From Verrucomicrobiia bacterium (GTDB lineage: Bacteria; Verrucomicrobiota; Verrucomicrobiia; Limisphaerales; DASXHY01), in contig DASPIL010000074.1 in the NCBI GenBank assembly GCA_035629175.1, positions 1 to 33,651 of the forward strand: DNA of 33,651 nucleotides, given 5' to 3'. The translations under genes were made by a program, and so were the position numbers. The stretch's first letter is position 1, and each line of letters begins with the position of its first letter. The notes below the pieces were generated by a model. That model saw only the letters and a list, made by a program, of their open reading frames with translations, did no database searches and was not told the DNA's origin. Positions 7,602 to 15,672 of the stretch are shown here, in pieces.

Positions 7602-7624
7602 GAATTGCAAATCATTTGCAATTC
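7602..7624. promoter_or_regulatory. Perfect 23-bp inverted repeat, candidate Zur/Fur operator
   Basis: Arms GAATTGCAAAT and ATTTGCAATTC flank a single central C, giving 11-1-11 perfect symmetry. The inner core is the 7-1-7 arrangement (TGCAAAT, C, ATTTGCA) typical of Fur-family boxes. It sits 42 bases upstream of the ZIP gene, which is co-transcribed with a Fur-family regulator. The rpsR terminator lies on its other side, so the site should serve the zip operon. Confidence 0.72.
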
Positions 7625-7631
7625 ACGGCAA
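7604..7631 (-). promoter_or_regulatory. Possible promoter of the zip operon overlapping the palindrome
   Basis: On the minus strand TTGCCG (7626-7631) and TGCAAT (7604-7609) are separated by 16 bases, each matching four of six consensus positions. The -10 hexamer would lie inside the palindrome's right arm as read on that strand, so a bound repressor would block RNA polymerase. Both hexamers are weak, so this is tentative. Confidence 0.3.
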
Positions 7632-7662
7632 AGAAAAACCCGCAAGCGGGAAGGCTTGCGGG
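7631..7662 (-). terminator. Intrinsic terminator after rpsR
   Basis: Minus-strand RNA forms a 9-bp perfect stem, CCCGCAAGC paired with GCTTGCGGG, with a six-base loop, followed by TTTTTCTT. It begins 12 bases after the rpsR stop and closes the dksA-like/rpmG/rpsR unit, isolating it from the zip operon downstream. Confidence 0.93.
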
Positions 7663-7673
7663 TGTGGGGAAAC

Positions 7674-7934
7674 TTACTTCATCAGCAGCATCTGGCGCGC
7701 GCGCTTGATGGCACGGTTCAACCGGCGCTGATAGTGCGCGGGCAGGCCGGTATATTTGCGCGGCAGAATGCGGCCCTGGTCCGTCACGAACTGCCGAAGC
7801 AGGTTGACGTTCTTGTAATCCAGGGAATCAACGGTGAAATCAATCTTTGGCTTGGGCCTTGGCGTGCGGATTTCGGACGCGGAACGGCGGCCGCCGCGTT
7901 TGTCGGGTTTGTCTGTATGAGTTTTGCGTGGCAT
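7674..7934 (-). CDS. rpsR: Small-subunit ribosomal protein bS18
   Basis: 86 residues. A basic N-terminal arm is followed by the conserved S18 core: [39 protein letters not shown] and [13 protein letters not shown]. The protein contains no cysteine, so it is the zinc-independent (C-minus) form; that form is also the ordinary housekeeping S18 in many bacteria. It binds the 30S platform with S6, whose gene is not in the window. It follows rpmG by five bases and is the last gene before a strong terminator. Confidence 0.95.
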   Translation of the reverse strand: MPRKTHTDKPDKRGGRRSASEIRTPRPKPKIDFTVDSLDYKNVNLLRQFVTDQGRILPRKYTGLPAHYQRRLNRAIKRARQMLLMK

Positions 7935-7939
7935 AGACG

Positions 7940-8107
7940 TTACTTGATTTCGCGGTGCAGCGTGTGGCGGCGAAGCGCAGGATTGAATTTCTTCAACTGC
8001 AGCTTCTCCGTCTTCAGCTTCTTGTTCCGCGTCGTGGTATAGCGCGACGGGGATTTGCCTTCCTTCCGCGCCTCAGTGCATTCAATGGTGATGATTTCCC
8101 GTGCCAT
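7940..8107 (-). CDS. rpmG: Large-subunit ribosomal protein bL33, zinc-independent form
   Basis: 55 residues, [20 protein letters not shown], then [22 protein letters not shown] and the C-terminal [11 protein letters not shown]. These are the standard L33 segments. Only one cysteine (C10) remains, so the zinc ribbon formed by two CXXC pairs in C-plus L33 is absent. The AGGA-containing ribosome-binding site lies across the end of the DksA-like gene, whose stop is five bases upstream; this predicts tight co-expression of the three genes. Confidence 0.93.
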   Translation of the reverse strand: MAREIITIECTEARKEGKSPSRYTTTRNKKLKTEKLQLKKFNPALRRHTLHREIK

Positions 8108-8112
8108 ATAAA

Positions 8113-8700
8113 TTATTCCTTCTCCTTGGTCTTCTCTTCAGGCTCGTCGTCATCGGTTTCCACTTCGTTGGATCCGACGCTGTCAACCGTTCCCAGCTGT
8201 CCCAGGCGGCGCTGGCGCAATGCACCTTCCTTTTCGAGCTGCGCCTGGGCCTGCACCGTGAAACGGGTCCACGGGATGGCTTCGAGACGCGCTTTCGGGA
8301 TGGGCTTGCCTGTCAATTCACAGATGCCGTACGTGTTTTTCTCGATGCGCTTGAGCGCTTCTTCGATTTCGTAAATGGCATCCTGATCGGATGAGAGAAG
8401 GCTCAGCGCGAAGTCACGGTCAAAATTATCCGTGCCGGAATCGGCCATGTGCAGGCTGTACCCGGCCATTTCCTGGGCAGATTCCTTGGCAAGGCCGTTC
8501 ATCTGCCGGAGCAACTGCTCGCGCAGTTCAAGCAGGTTGTTGTAGAAGGCCTGCCACTCAGGCTTGATCCGCGCCGCGCCGTTGGTCTTGCCCTGTGCTA
8601 CAGGACGCCCGAGGATCGCGGCCGCAGTTGCAACACCCGTCGCTTTGCCCTTGGGTGCCGGCTTGTCGTTCTTCTTCTTCGTAGTCACAACTTCAGTCAA
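8113..8700 (-). CDS. DksA/TraR-family protein with a degenerate zinc finger
   Basis: 195 residues. A basic, low-complexity N-terminus (1-45) precedes a coiled-coil pair (about 48-120) whose tip reads DNFDRDFA in place of the usual DxxDxA. The finger region follows: [20 protein letters not shown], then RFTVQAQ. Against the usual C..C..LC..CQ pattern only C127 survives; T130, T148 and A151 replace the other three. An acidic tail ends the protein. DksA proteins enter the RNA polymerase secondary channel and work with ppGpp; cysteine-poor paralogues act without zinc. The start is read as TTG at 8700 with no good ribosome-binding site, so it could lie slightly downstream. First gene of the unit with rpmG and rpsR. 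Confidence 0.8.
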   Translation of the reverse strand: MTEVVTTKKKNDKPAPKGKATGVATAAAILGRPVAQGKTNGAARIKPEWQAFYNNLLELREQLLRQMNGLAKESAQEMAGYSLHMADSGTDNFDRDFALSLLSSDQDAIYEIEEALKRIEKNTYGICELTGKPIPKARLEAIPWTRFTVQAQAQLEKEGALRQRRLGQLGTVDSVGSNEVETDDDEPEEKTKEKE

Positions 8701-8835
8701 AATTCTGTTAAATCTTTGCTCTGGCTCTCATGCTGAGACGATTCCTTCCCATCGAGAGTGCGCGAATCTACCAAACAGCAATGGATATTCCACAACAAAT
8801 TTAAAAAATCTTCGGGTGAGAACCTCGGTTTGACC

Positions 8836-9603
8836 TCAGGCCCGTTCAATGCAGGCGTACGCGTTGTGATTATGGATGCTCTCGTAGTTTTCCGCCTCCA
8901 CCTTGTACCATCGGACCAGCGGATGAGCATTCAGCCGCAATGCCACGTTTCGCACCAGATCCTCCACAAACACCGGGTTTTCATAGGCCCGCTCCGTCAC
9001 GGCCTTCTCATCCTGCCGTTTCAACAGCGCATACAGCTCCGAGCTCGCCGAAGCCTCAATCATGGCGATGACATCCTCAATCCAGACGATCTGGTCAAAT
9101 CGCAATTGAACCGTCACCTGTCCGCGCTGGTTGTGGGCGCCATGGCGAGAAATCGCCTTTGAACAGGGGCACAAGGTCGTGACATTGGCCTTCACTGTAA
9201 GCACGAAATCGATGTCATTGCCGGACGCAGCGGCATCGAATCGCGCCACGTAGTCCATCAGGCTTTCCTTGCGGCTGACTGGCGACTGCTTGCACATGAA
9301 GAACGGGAACTCTATTTCCAGGTGCGACGTCGCCGCGTTGAGCTTCTGCTGCATGGCCTTCAGGATGTCGGTAATATTCTCGACGTGAATCATGTCGCCA
9401 TGCGCGTTGAGCACCTCGATGAAGCGGCTCATGTGGGTGCCCTTGAACTCCTTGGGCAGGTCCACAAACATCCCGACCGTGGCGATTGTATTCTGCGAGA
9501 CGTGGGCTTTGTCGCGGACCTGTATGGGAAATCTCAAGCCGCGAACGCCGACTTTATCGATGCGCAGTTCCCGGGTATCGGGCTCGTTCTGCTTGTCGTG
9601 CAT
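8836..9603 (-). CDS. folE2: GTP cyclohydrolase FolE2 (type IB)
   Basis: 255 residues from the Met at 9603 (MHDKQNEPDTRELRIDKVGV). An in-frame ATG at 9672 would add 23 basic residues; neither start has a clear ribosome-binding site. The hallmark TLCPCSKAISRHGAHNQRG (C145, C147, H154, H157) contains the catalytic cysteine and metal ligands, and the GTHMSRF and FPFFMCKQSPVS segments are also family features. It opens the GTP ring to give dihydroneopterin triphosphate for folate, and can use metals other than zinc. In many bacteria folE2 is induced by zinc starvation through Zur. Divergent from the hybrid kinase gene. Confidence 0.93.
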   Translation of the reverse strand: MHDKQNEPDTRELRIDKVGVRGLRFPIQVRDKAHVSQNTIATVGMFVDLPKEFKGTHMSRFIEVLNAHGDMIHVENITDILKAMQQKLNAATSHLEIEFPFFMCKQSPVSRKESLMDYVARFDAAASGNDIDFVLTVKANVTTLCPCSKAISRHGAHNQRGQVTVQLRFDQIVWIEDVIAMIEASASSELYALLKRQDEKAVTERAYENPVFVEDLVRNVALRLNAHPLVRWYKVEAENYESIHNHNAYACIERA

Positions 9604-9984
9604 GGGGACGGCGCTGGGCCTCCTCGCCTTGACACGGCGTGAATGCCCGTTTGAGCGGAGGGCTTTTTGCATAAGACGGGAACAGTAGCAGCGGCGCAGT
9701 CATTTGCAAAAAACAAAGTCCGTTCCTTGCCGTGCCTTGCATTTCCGCCCCATTGCCATCCACCCCCATCGGCCCGATGTCCACTTTTCAATCACGCGAC
9801 ACGCCCCGCGAAAATTTGCGTCCGAAATGCCACAGTTTTCGGGGAATTTGCCGACAGGGTTACTGCATCGGCAGGCGAAACCCGCTGGGCACGATGCAAA
9901 ACGGAATAGCTAATGACGTCGATTTGGTGTTGGATGTGCTTCGTCATGGCGGCTTTCTGGCGAGTTGTTGGCTGAATCTTAGAC
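9604..9984. other. Divergent intergenic region between folE2 and the hybrid kinase
   Basis: About 310-380 bases depending on the folE2 start. It holds the operator-like half site at 9700-9709 and no other clear gene, hairpin or repeat. The short frames here overlap one another on both strands and have no family-like sequence. It should carry the promoters of both divergent genes, but no convincing -35/-10 pair was found. Confidence 0.5.
9700..9709 (-). promoter_or_regulatory. Half-site matching one arm and the centre of the zip palindrome
   Basis: The minus strand reads TTGCAAATGA, identical to the first arm plus centre and next base of the palindrome upstream of the zip operon. The second arm is poorly kept (CTGCG follows). 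It lies 28 bases upstream of the distal folE2 start and 97 upstream of the preferred one. A weak regulatory site is possible; chance is not excluded. Confidence 0.35.
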
Positions 9985-12471
9985 TTGATGAATATGAACC
10001 GGACTGCATCGCGTGTGCTCTTGATTGAGGACGATTCCAAGATCATGGAACTCCTGGAGGAACTTCTCAGCGCGGACAATATCGCGCTGGATTGCGCCAC
10101 CACCGCTGCCGAGGCGTTGACCCGCACGCGCAAGGAAAACTTCGATCTCATCCTGCTCGACCTTGGCCTGCCCGACAGCAACGGGTTTGATCTCTTGAAA
10201 AGGCTGCAAGAGCAGCCGGAAACGGAATCGACCCCGGCCATTGTCCTGACGGCGTGGAATGAAACGAAGGACAAGTTGCGCGGGTTTGAGCTGGGCGCGG
10301 TGGATTATGTGACGAAGCCGTTTGAAGCCGCTGAGTTGCGCGCGCGTGTCTGCCGGGCGCTGCGAACCAAACGCCTGCAGGATCAGCTGACGCAAACGAA
10401 CCGCGAACTCCTCGCCGCACGCGTCGCCGCCGAAGCCGCCGCCCGTGCGAAGGCCGAATTCCTGGCAAACATGAGCCATGAAATCCGCACGCCCATGAAT
10501 GGCATCATCGCCATGGCCGGGCTGCTTCTTGAAACATCGCTCTCGACCGAGCAACGCGGGTACGTGGATACCGTTTACGCCAGCAGCGAGTCGCTGCTCA
10601 CGATCACAAACGACATTCTCGATTTTTCGAAGATTGAATCGGGGAAGCTGGAATTGGAACGGCAGCCTGTGGATTTGCGCGGTTGCATTGAAGACGCTCT
10701 CGACCTTCTGGCCACCAAGGCCGCTGAGAAGAAGCTCGATATTGCCTACCAGATTGAGGATGGCATCCCGGCTCAGGTCCTGGGTGATATCACAAGGTTG
10801 CGCCAGATCCTCGTGAACCTCGTCAGCAACGGCATCAAGTTCACGCAGTCGGGCGAAGTGGTGGTGCAGGTGAAGCTCCTTTCCGCGCCCGCCGCAGGTT
10901 CCGACAAGTGGCACCTCCATTTCTCGGTTCGCGACACTGGCATTGGAATCCCCGTGGACCGCCTTGCACGGCTGTTCAAATCGTTCAGCCAGGCCGATGC
11001 CTCCACCACCCGGCAATACGGCGGAACCGGCCTGGGACTCGCAATCAGCAAGCGCCTTGTTGAATTGATGGATGGCAAAATGTGGGTTGAAAGCGTTCCT
11101 CAAAAAGGTTCAACGTTTCATTTCACACTGCCCATGCAAACTGCCCCGGCGCCTGAGTTGCGCCAGGTCAACCTTGACGGCCGCCAGGCGCAACTCGCCG
11201 ACCTTCGCCTGCTCGTCGTCGACGACAACCCGACGAATTGCCGGATTCTCACGCTGCAGGCGGGCAAATGGGGAATGATTCCACGCGCGGCGCAGAGTGC
11301 GTCACAGGCGCTGGATTTCCTGAAGGCGGGGGAATCATTCGATCTTGCAATCCTCGACATGCAGATGCCTGGGATGGACGGCCTGATGCTGGCCGCGGAA
11401 ATCCGGAAGCTTCCGAGCACGATGATGATGCCGCTGGTGTTATTGACATCAATGGGAGTTCGGGCGGATGCGCCGGATTTTGCGAGTGCTGCATTCGCCA
11501 GCTGCCTCACCAAGCCGATCAAACCCGCGCAATTGCACGAGGTTCTGATCCGCGTCATCTCCGGTGCGAAACCGGCAGCCCGGAAAGCCCCTGTGCCCTC
11601 GAAGCTCGATCCCACGCTTGCGCTGCGCCTCCCGCTCAGAATGCTCTTGTGCGATGACAACGCCATCAACCAGAAGGTTGCGGTTCGCCTGCTGCAGCAG
11701 ATGGGATACAAGCCGGACATCGCGGCGAACGGCGTCGAAGCGCTCGCGGCACTTGAACGGCAGACCTACGACCTCATTTTCATGGATATCCAAATGCCTG
11801 AAATGGACGGCATGGAAGCCACGCGCATCATTCGCGAACGGCAGAAGGATCGGGCCAAGCATCCCAATTACAAGTCATCGATCATCATCGTCGCGATGAC
11901 TGCAAACGCGATGACCGGGGACCGCGAGAAATGCATCGCTGGCGGCATGGATGATTATCTTTCAAAGCCGGTGCGGCCCGAGGACGTGCGCAAGGTCATC
12001 GAGCGCTGGGCGTCGACAGCGACCGTACCCGAGGCGGCAAACAGCCTGAAGCCTGCACAAACGGAGACCGCGACGGCGTCGACCGCTCCCGTTTCTCCCG
12101 TGAATGAAGTTCCACCCGTGGACATGGAGCGCCTGCTTGATTTCACGAACGGCAATGCAGATGATCTTCGCGAATTGATCAACCTTTACCTCAAGCAGAC
12201 GGGCGATCAGATCGCGCAGCTCAATGCTGCTGTGGCGGCGGATTCCGCGTCCGAAGCGCGGCGGCTCGCTCACAGCTGCGCGGGCGCCAGCGCGACGTGC
12301 GGCATGGGAGCCATCGTGCCCCTGCTCCGCGAACTCGAACGCCAGGGCAATGAAGGGCAGCTTGTCAACGGCGCCCAGCTGGCCGAACGGATTTCGCACG
12401 AATTCAATCGCATCCGCGTTTATCTGGAAACCTTTCTGCAAAAACAGGTCGCACTGGCCGCGAATCCATAG
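9985..12471 (+). CDS. Hybrid sensor kinase: REC-HisKA-HATPase-REC-REC-HPt
   Basis: 828 residues, cytosolic, with no membrane segment or classical sensor domain. REC1 (about 10-125, D59) is followed by a coiled coil and HisKA with H165 in [11 protein letters not shown]. HATPase: N-box near 275-285, DTGIGI at 317, GGTGLGL near 346. REC2 has D458 in [15 protein letters not shown]3 has D601 in [11 protein letters not shown]. The C-terminal HPt has H763 in [12 protein letters not shown], where the lysine usual in HxxKG is replaced by Ala. The N-terminal receiver probably takes input from another kinase, making this a multi-step phosphorelay node. The next gene starts immediately after its stop and encodes a REC-HPt-REC protein. 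Target unknown. Confidence 0.93.
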   Translation: MMNMNRTASRVLLIEDDSKIMELLEELLSADNIALDCATTAAEALTRTRKENFDLILLDLGLPDSNGFDLLKRLQEQPETESTPAIVLTAWNETKDKLRGFELGAVDYVTKPFEAAELRARVCRALRTKRLQDQLTQTNRELLAARVAAEAAARAKAEFLANMSHEIRTPMNGIIAMAGLLLETSLSTEQRGYVDTVYASSESLLTITNDILDFSKIESGKLELERQPVDLRGCIEDALDLLATKAAEKKLDIAYQIEDGIPAQVLGDITRLRQILVNLVSNGIKFTQSGEVVVQVKLLSAPAAGSDKWHLHFSVRDTGIGIPVDRLARLFKSFSQADASTTRQYGGTGLGLAISKRLVELMDGKMWVESVPQKGSTFHFTLPMQTAPAPELRQVNLDGRQAQLADLRLLVVDDNPTNCRILTLQAGKWGMIPRAAQSASQALDFLKAGESFDLAILDMQMPGMDGLMLAAEIRKLPSTMMMPLVLLTSMGVRADAPDFASAAFASCLTKPIKPAQLHEVLIRVISGAKPAARKAPVPSKLDPTLALRLPLRMLLCDDNAINQKVAVRLLQQMGYKPDIAANGVEALAALERQTYDLIFMDIQMPEMDGMEATRIIRERQKDRAKHPNYKSSIIIVAMTANAMTGDREKCIAGGMDDYLSKPVRPEDVRKVIERWASTATVPEAANSLKPAQTETATASTAPVSPVNEVPPVDMERLLDFTNGNADDLRELINLYLKQTGDQIAQLNAAVAADSASEARRLAHSCAGASATCGMGAIVPLLRELERQGNEGQLVNGAQLAERISHEFNRIRVYLETFLQKQVALAANP

Positions 12472-13635
12472 ATGAAGAAAATCCTGCTGATCGAAGATGA
12501 CCAGGTTTTCGCCAATGTTTACCGAAACAAGCTTCTCCTCGAAGGGTTCGAGGTGGAAGTCGCCAACGATGGCGAACTGGGTTATCAGCGGATTCAGCAG
12601 TTTCGCCCCGACGCCGTTCTTCTCGATTTGCTGCTGCCCAAGCTGCCCGGACTCGAACTGCTGAAGCGGATTCGCTCAGAGGCAGACACGCAATCGCTGC
12701 CCGTGGTGGTTTTCACGAACACGTATCTTACCACCTCGATCCAGGAAGCCCGCGCCGCGGGGGCAACGAAATGCATGACGAAATCCACCTGCACACCCGC
12801 TGACGTGATCAGCACGGTCCGCAGCCTCTTAACCGACGCAGTTGCAGAGTCTCCGTCGCAAACGGCTGAGCCCGAGGAGCGCACGGAATCGGCCGCAGCC
12901 GATGTCGATATTGTCGCTGAGCTGCTGGCCACCTTCAGCGAGGAATTTCCCACCACAATTGTTGCCCTGCGGGCGCAGTTGCAGAGCCTGTGCAAGGTCG
13001 AGAACGAAGCCGTCCGCGTTCAACAGCTGAGCAACCTCGGACGCCTGGTTCACGGAGTTGCAGCGAGCGCAGGAATCGTCGGGCTCACCCAGCTCGCGCG
13101 CCTGGCCGCAGCACTGGAATCGCTGTTGAAGGAGCTGCAGGAAAAGCCAAGGAACATCAACGCCTCAACCCTGCGCACCGTCGCTTCGGCAGTGGATTGC
13201 CTCGCCATTGTGTTCGAACGAGGCGAGGCGACCGCGGAAAAGATTGCTTCTGCCCGCATCCTCGTGGTTGACGATGAAATCATTTCGCGTCGCGCTGTGA
13301 CCCACGCGCTTGAAAAAGCAAAGCTCACTTCCGTGGCTGTCGACGACCCGTTGCGCGCGCTGAACCTGACAATGACGAGCCGGTTCGATCTCGTGGTGCT
13401 CGACGTCGACATGCCGAACATGAACGGCTACGAGCTGTGCTCAAAAATCCGGACCCTGCCTGCCTACAAGAAGACGCCTGTCGTATTCGTGACGAGCCTT
13501 AATGACTTCGAGGCGCGTGCGAACTCCACCATGAGCGGCGGCAATGATTTCATTGCAAAACCGTTTTTGTTTACGGAATTGGCGGTCAAGGCACTTATTT
13601 ATGTGCTGAGGTCGCAATTGCCGGAGAAGCGTTGA
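12472..13635 (+). CDS. REC-HPt-REC phosphorelay protein
   Basis: 387 residues. REC1 (1-120) has acidic pair E8/D9/D10, phosphoacceptor D52 and a conserved Lys in the TKS segment. The middle (about 145-240) is an all-helical HPt-like domain with H194 in LGRLVHGVAASAGIVGL. REC2 (about 258-380) begins ILVVDDE, with D311 in VVLDVDMPNMNG and Lys in FIAKPF. No DNA-binding or enzymatic output domain is present, so it should pass phosphate rather than act on DNA. The ATG abuts the stop codon of the hybrid kinase with no spacer, so the two are translated as a pair. Partner and output remain unknown. Confidence 0.9.
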   Translation: MKKILLIEDDQVFANVYRNKLLLEGFEVEVANDGELGYQRIQQFRPDAVLLDLLLPKLPGLELLKRIRSEADTQSLPVVVFTNTYLTTSIQEARAAGATKCMTKSTCTPADVISTVRSLLTDAVAESPSQTAEPEERTESAAADVDIVAELLATFSEEFPTTIVALRAQLQSLCKVENEAVRVQQLSNLGRLVHGVAASAGIVGLTQLARLAAALESLLKELQEKPRNINASTLRTVASAVDCLAIVFERGEATAEKIASARILVVDDEIISRRAVTHALEKAKLTSVAVDDPLRALNLTMTSRFDLVVLDVDMPNMNGYELCSKIRTLPAYKKTPVVFVTSLNDFEARANSTMSGGNDFIAKPFLFTELAVKALIYVLRSQLPEKR

Positions 13636-13725
13636 ATGGTCAGTTGTTCGTTGTCCTCCATCCTTCATCGTCCGTTACTCCCTGGCTGCTTTGACTTTGC
13701 GGGGGACGGTCACTAGCTTGTGACC

Positions 13726-14214
13726 ATGGAACCGCTGCACGCCCCCTGGCGTATTGAATACATCCTCTCGAGCAAACCCGACCTGCCAGAGGAAAGCGTA
13801 TTTACTGCAATCGCGCAGTCAAACGACGACGACTCGAATTATGTCATCGCCCGCGATCGCACCTGCTTCGCCCTGCTCAATAAATATCCCTACACGGGCG
13901 GCCATCTCATGGTGGTTCCCTACCGTCAGACGCCGGATTTGAACGGGCTGACCGGCCAGGAGATGGCCGATATGATGCAACTGACCCGTCGCTGTCAAAA
14001 CGCTCTCACGCAGGTCATGCATCCGCAGGGATTCAACATTGGAATCAATCAGGGCAAGTGCGCTGGAGCCGGGATTCTTGAGCACCTGCATATTCACGTG
14101 GTGCCGCGCTGGAACGGCGATACCAACTTCATGCCGGTCCTCGGTTGCACGACGGTGGTTCCAGAGGCACTCTCTGAGGTCGCCGCGAAATTGCGCGATG
14201 CGTTGCGCCGATAG
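13726..14214 (+). CDS. HIT-family nucleotide hydrolase or transferase
   Basis: 162 residues from the ATG at 13726; a GTG two codons earlier is possible. The N-terminal MEPLHAPWRIEYI resembles the start of bacterial AP4A-phosphorylase-like HIT proteins. The signature EHLHIHVVPRW (H120, H122, H124) is complete and is preceded by GFNIGINQGKCAGAG, the usual phosphate-binding stretch. HIT proteins cleave dinucleoside polyphosphates or nucleoside phosphoramidates; which substrate is used here is not evident. It leads the plus-strand group with phoH, ybeY and recO, 16 bases before phoH. Confidence 0.92.
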   Translation: MEPLHAPWRIEYILSSKPDLPEESVFTAIAQSNDDDSNYVIARDRTCFALLNKYPYTGGHLMVVPYRQTPDLNGLTGQEMADMMQLTRRCQNALTQVMHPQGFNIGINQGKCAGAGILEHLHIHVVPRWNGDTNFMPVLGCTTVVPEALSEVAAKLRDALRR

Positions 14215-14230
14215 CTAACCTATTCTCATC

Positions 14231-15214
14231 ATGGCTTCTGAAACCCTGCACTTTGAAAATGCGCGCATGGCGCAACAACTTTTCAACAATGACCCGCGCA
14301 ACCTTCAGGCGCTTGAAACGCAACTTGGCGTCAAGGCAACCTCGCGGGAAGGATGGATCAAGCTGGAGGGCGAATCGGAAGCCATTGAGCGCGCCAAGCA
14401 GCTGTTCCTTTCACTCGAAGGCTCGCTGAAGGCGGGCTCGCCCGTGCGCAGCCGCGACTTCACCCACGCTTTGAACATCGTCCGCAACGAGGGCGTTTCC
14501 ACGCTCAAGGACCTCATGACCGACCGCATAACGACGTCCGAAAAGAAGGGCGGCGTGACCGCAAAGACGGTTGGGCAGAAGAAATACATGGATGCGATTC
14601 GCTCGCATGACGTGACCTTCGGCATCGGTCCCGCCGGAACGGGCAAGACTTACCTGGCGGTCGCAACCGCCATTGCCGCGCTGCGCGAAGGCAAGGTTTC
14701 ACGGATCATCCTCACGCGTCCTGCCGTTGAAGCCGGCGAGGCGCTTGGATTTCTTCCCGGCGACCTTTACGAGAAAATCACTCCCTACCTGCGTCCCCTG
14801 CATGACGCGCTGCACGACATGCTTCCCGCTGAGGATGTTCAGAAGCACATGGAACGCAGCATCATCGAAATTGCGCCGCTCGCCTACATGCGGGGCCGCA
14901 CACTGAATAACGCGTTCATCATCCTGGACGAGGCGCAGAACTCCACGATGGAACAGATGTTCATGTTCCTGACGCGGCTTGGCGCGAATTCAAAGGCGGT
15001 GATAACAGGCGATGAAACGCAGGTCGATCTGCCGGCCCACAAACAGTCGGGACTCGTTGAAGCCCATCGCGTGTTGCGAAACATTGAAGGCGTTGCCGTC
15101 GTTGAATTCTCGCGCAAGGACGTGGTGCGCCATCCGCTGGTCCAACGCATCATTGCCGCCTACGAGGAACATCGCGGCAAAGGCCGGGGCGCCCCGCGCA
15201 AGAACGACGAGTGA
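14231..15214 (+). CDS. phoH: PhoH-like ATPase
   Basis: 327 residues. The N-terminal ~65 residues form a KH-like segment (LHFENARMAQQLFNNDP, then LGVKATSREGWIKLEG), typical of the PhoH/YbeZ group. Walker A GPAGTGKT (133-140) and Walker B FIILDEAQ (229-236) are intact, followed by VITGDETQVDLP. The protein is a cytosolic P-loop NTPase thought to act with YbeY in rRNA maturation and ribosome quality control. Its stop overlaps the GTG start of ybeY by four bases (GTGA), a classical coupled arrangement supporting joint function. Confidence 0.95.
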   Translation: MASETLHFENARMAQQLFNNDPRNLQALETQLGVKATSREGWIKLEGESEAIERAKQLFLSLEGSLKAGSPVRSRDFTHALNIVRNEGVSTLKDLMTDRITTSEKKGGVTAKTVGQKKYMDAIRSHDVTFGIGPAGTGKTYLAVATAIAALREGKVSRIILTRPAVEAGEALGFLPGDLYEKITPYLRPLHDALHDMLPAEDVQKHMERSIIEIAPLAYMRGRTLNNAFIILDEAQNSTMEQMFMFLTRLGANSKAVITGDETQVDLPAHKQSGLVEAHRVLRNIEGVAVVEFSRKDVVRHPLVQRIIAAYEEHRGKGRGAPRKNDE

Positions 15215-15672
15215 GCGCAAGTCTCCTCATCCGCAATCAACAACGCGCCAGGCCCGTCGACGTGCGTCAACTGCGGCGCGCGACGGAAGTCCTGCTGCAG
15301 GAAATGTTGTCGCTCTCCAATTATGATCTTGCGATTCATCTCGTGGGATCAGCCCGCATGGCCGCGCTGAATTGGCAACACCTGCAGCACGAGGGCCCGA
15401 CGGATGTCATCACGTTCGGCTATGCCGATGGCGGCAAAGTCCTGCATGGCGAGCTGTTCATCTGCATCGATGTCGCCGTTGAGCAGGCGCGGCAATTCCG
15501 CACAACGTGGCAAGATGAACTCATGCGGTATGTGATCCACGGCATCCTGCACCTTCAGGGTTACGATGACATGGAGCCCGCGAAGCGGCGGATCATGAAA
15601 CGGGCGGAAAACCGGCTCTTGAAACAGTTGCCGGCAGAACAAGCCCCCCACAAACTTCGCCGCAGCCCATGA
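15211..15672 (+). CDS. ybeY: Endoribonuclease YbeY (rRNA maturation factor)
   Basis: 153 residues starting at the GTG that overlaps the phoH stop. The central LNWQHLQHEGPTDVITFGY and the C-terminal metal-site stretch HGILHLQGYDDMEP are family hallmarks. Two zinc ligands are kept (H110, H114), while the third histidine of the usual HGxLHLxGYDH is Asp here (D120), a substitution also found in some other lineages and still able to bind metal. YbeY takes part in 16S 3'-end processing and ribosome quality control. Overlaps recO by four bases (ATGA). Confidence 0.93.
   Translation: MSASLLIRNQQRARPVDVRQLRRATEVLLQEMLSLSNYDLAIHLVGSARMAALNWQHLQHEGPTDVITFGYADGGKVLHGELFICIDVAVEQARQFRTTWQDELMRYVIHGILHLQGYDDMEPAKRRIMKRAENRLLKQLPAEQAPHKLRRSP

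Noticed and set aside
9792-10274. 160-codon minus-strand frame upstream of and across the hybrid kinase start
   Set aside because: Ser/Arg-rich antisense shadow of the first receiver domain; no support.
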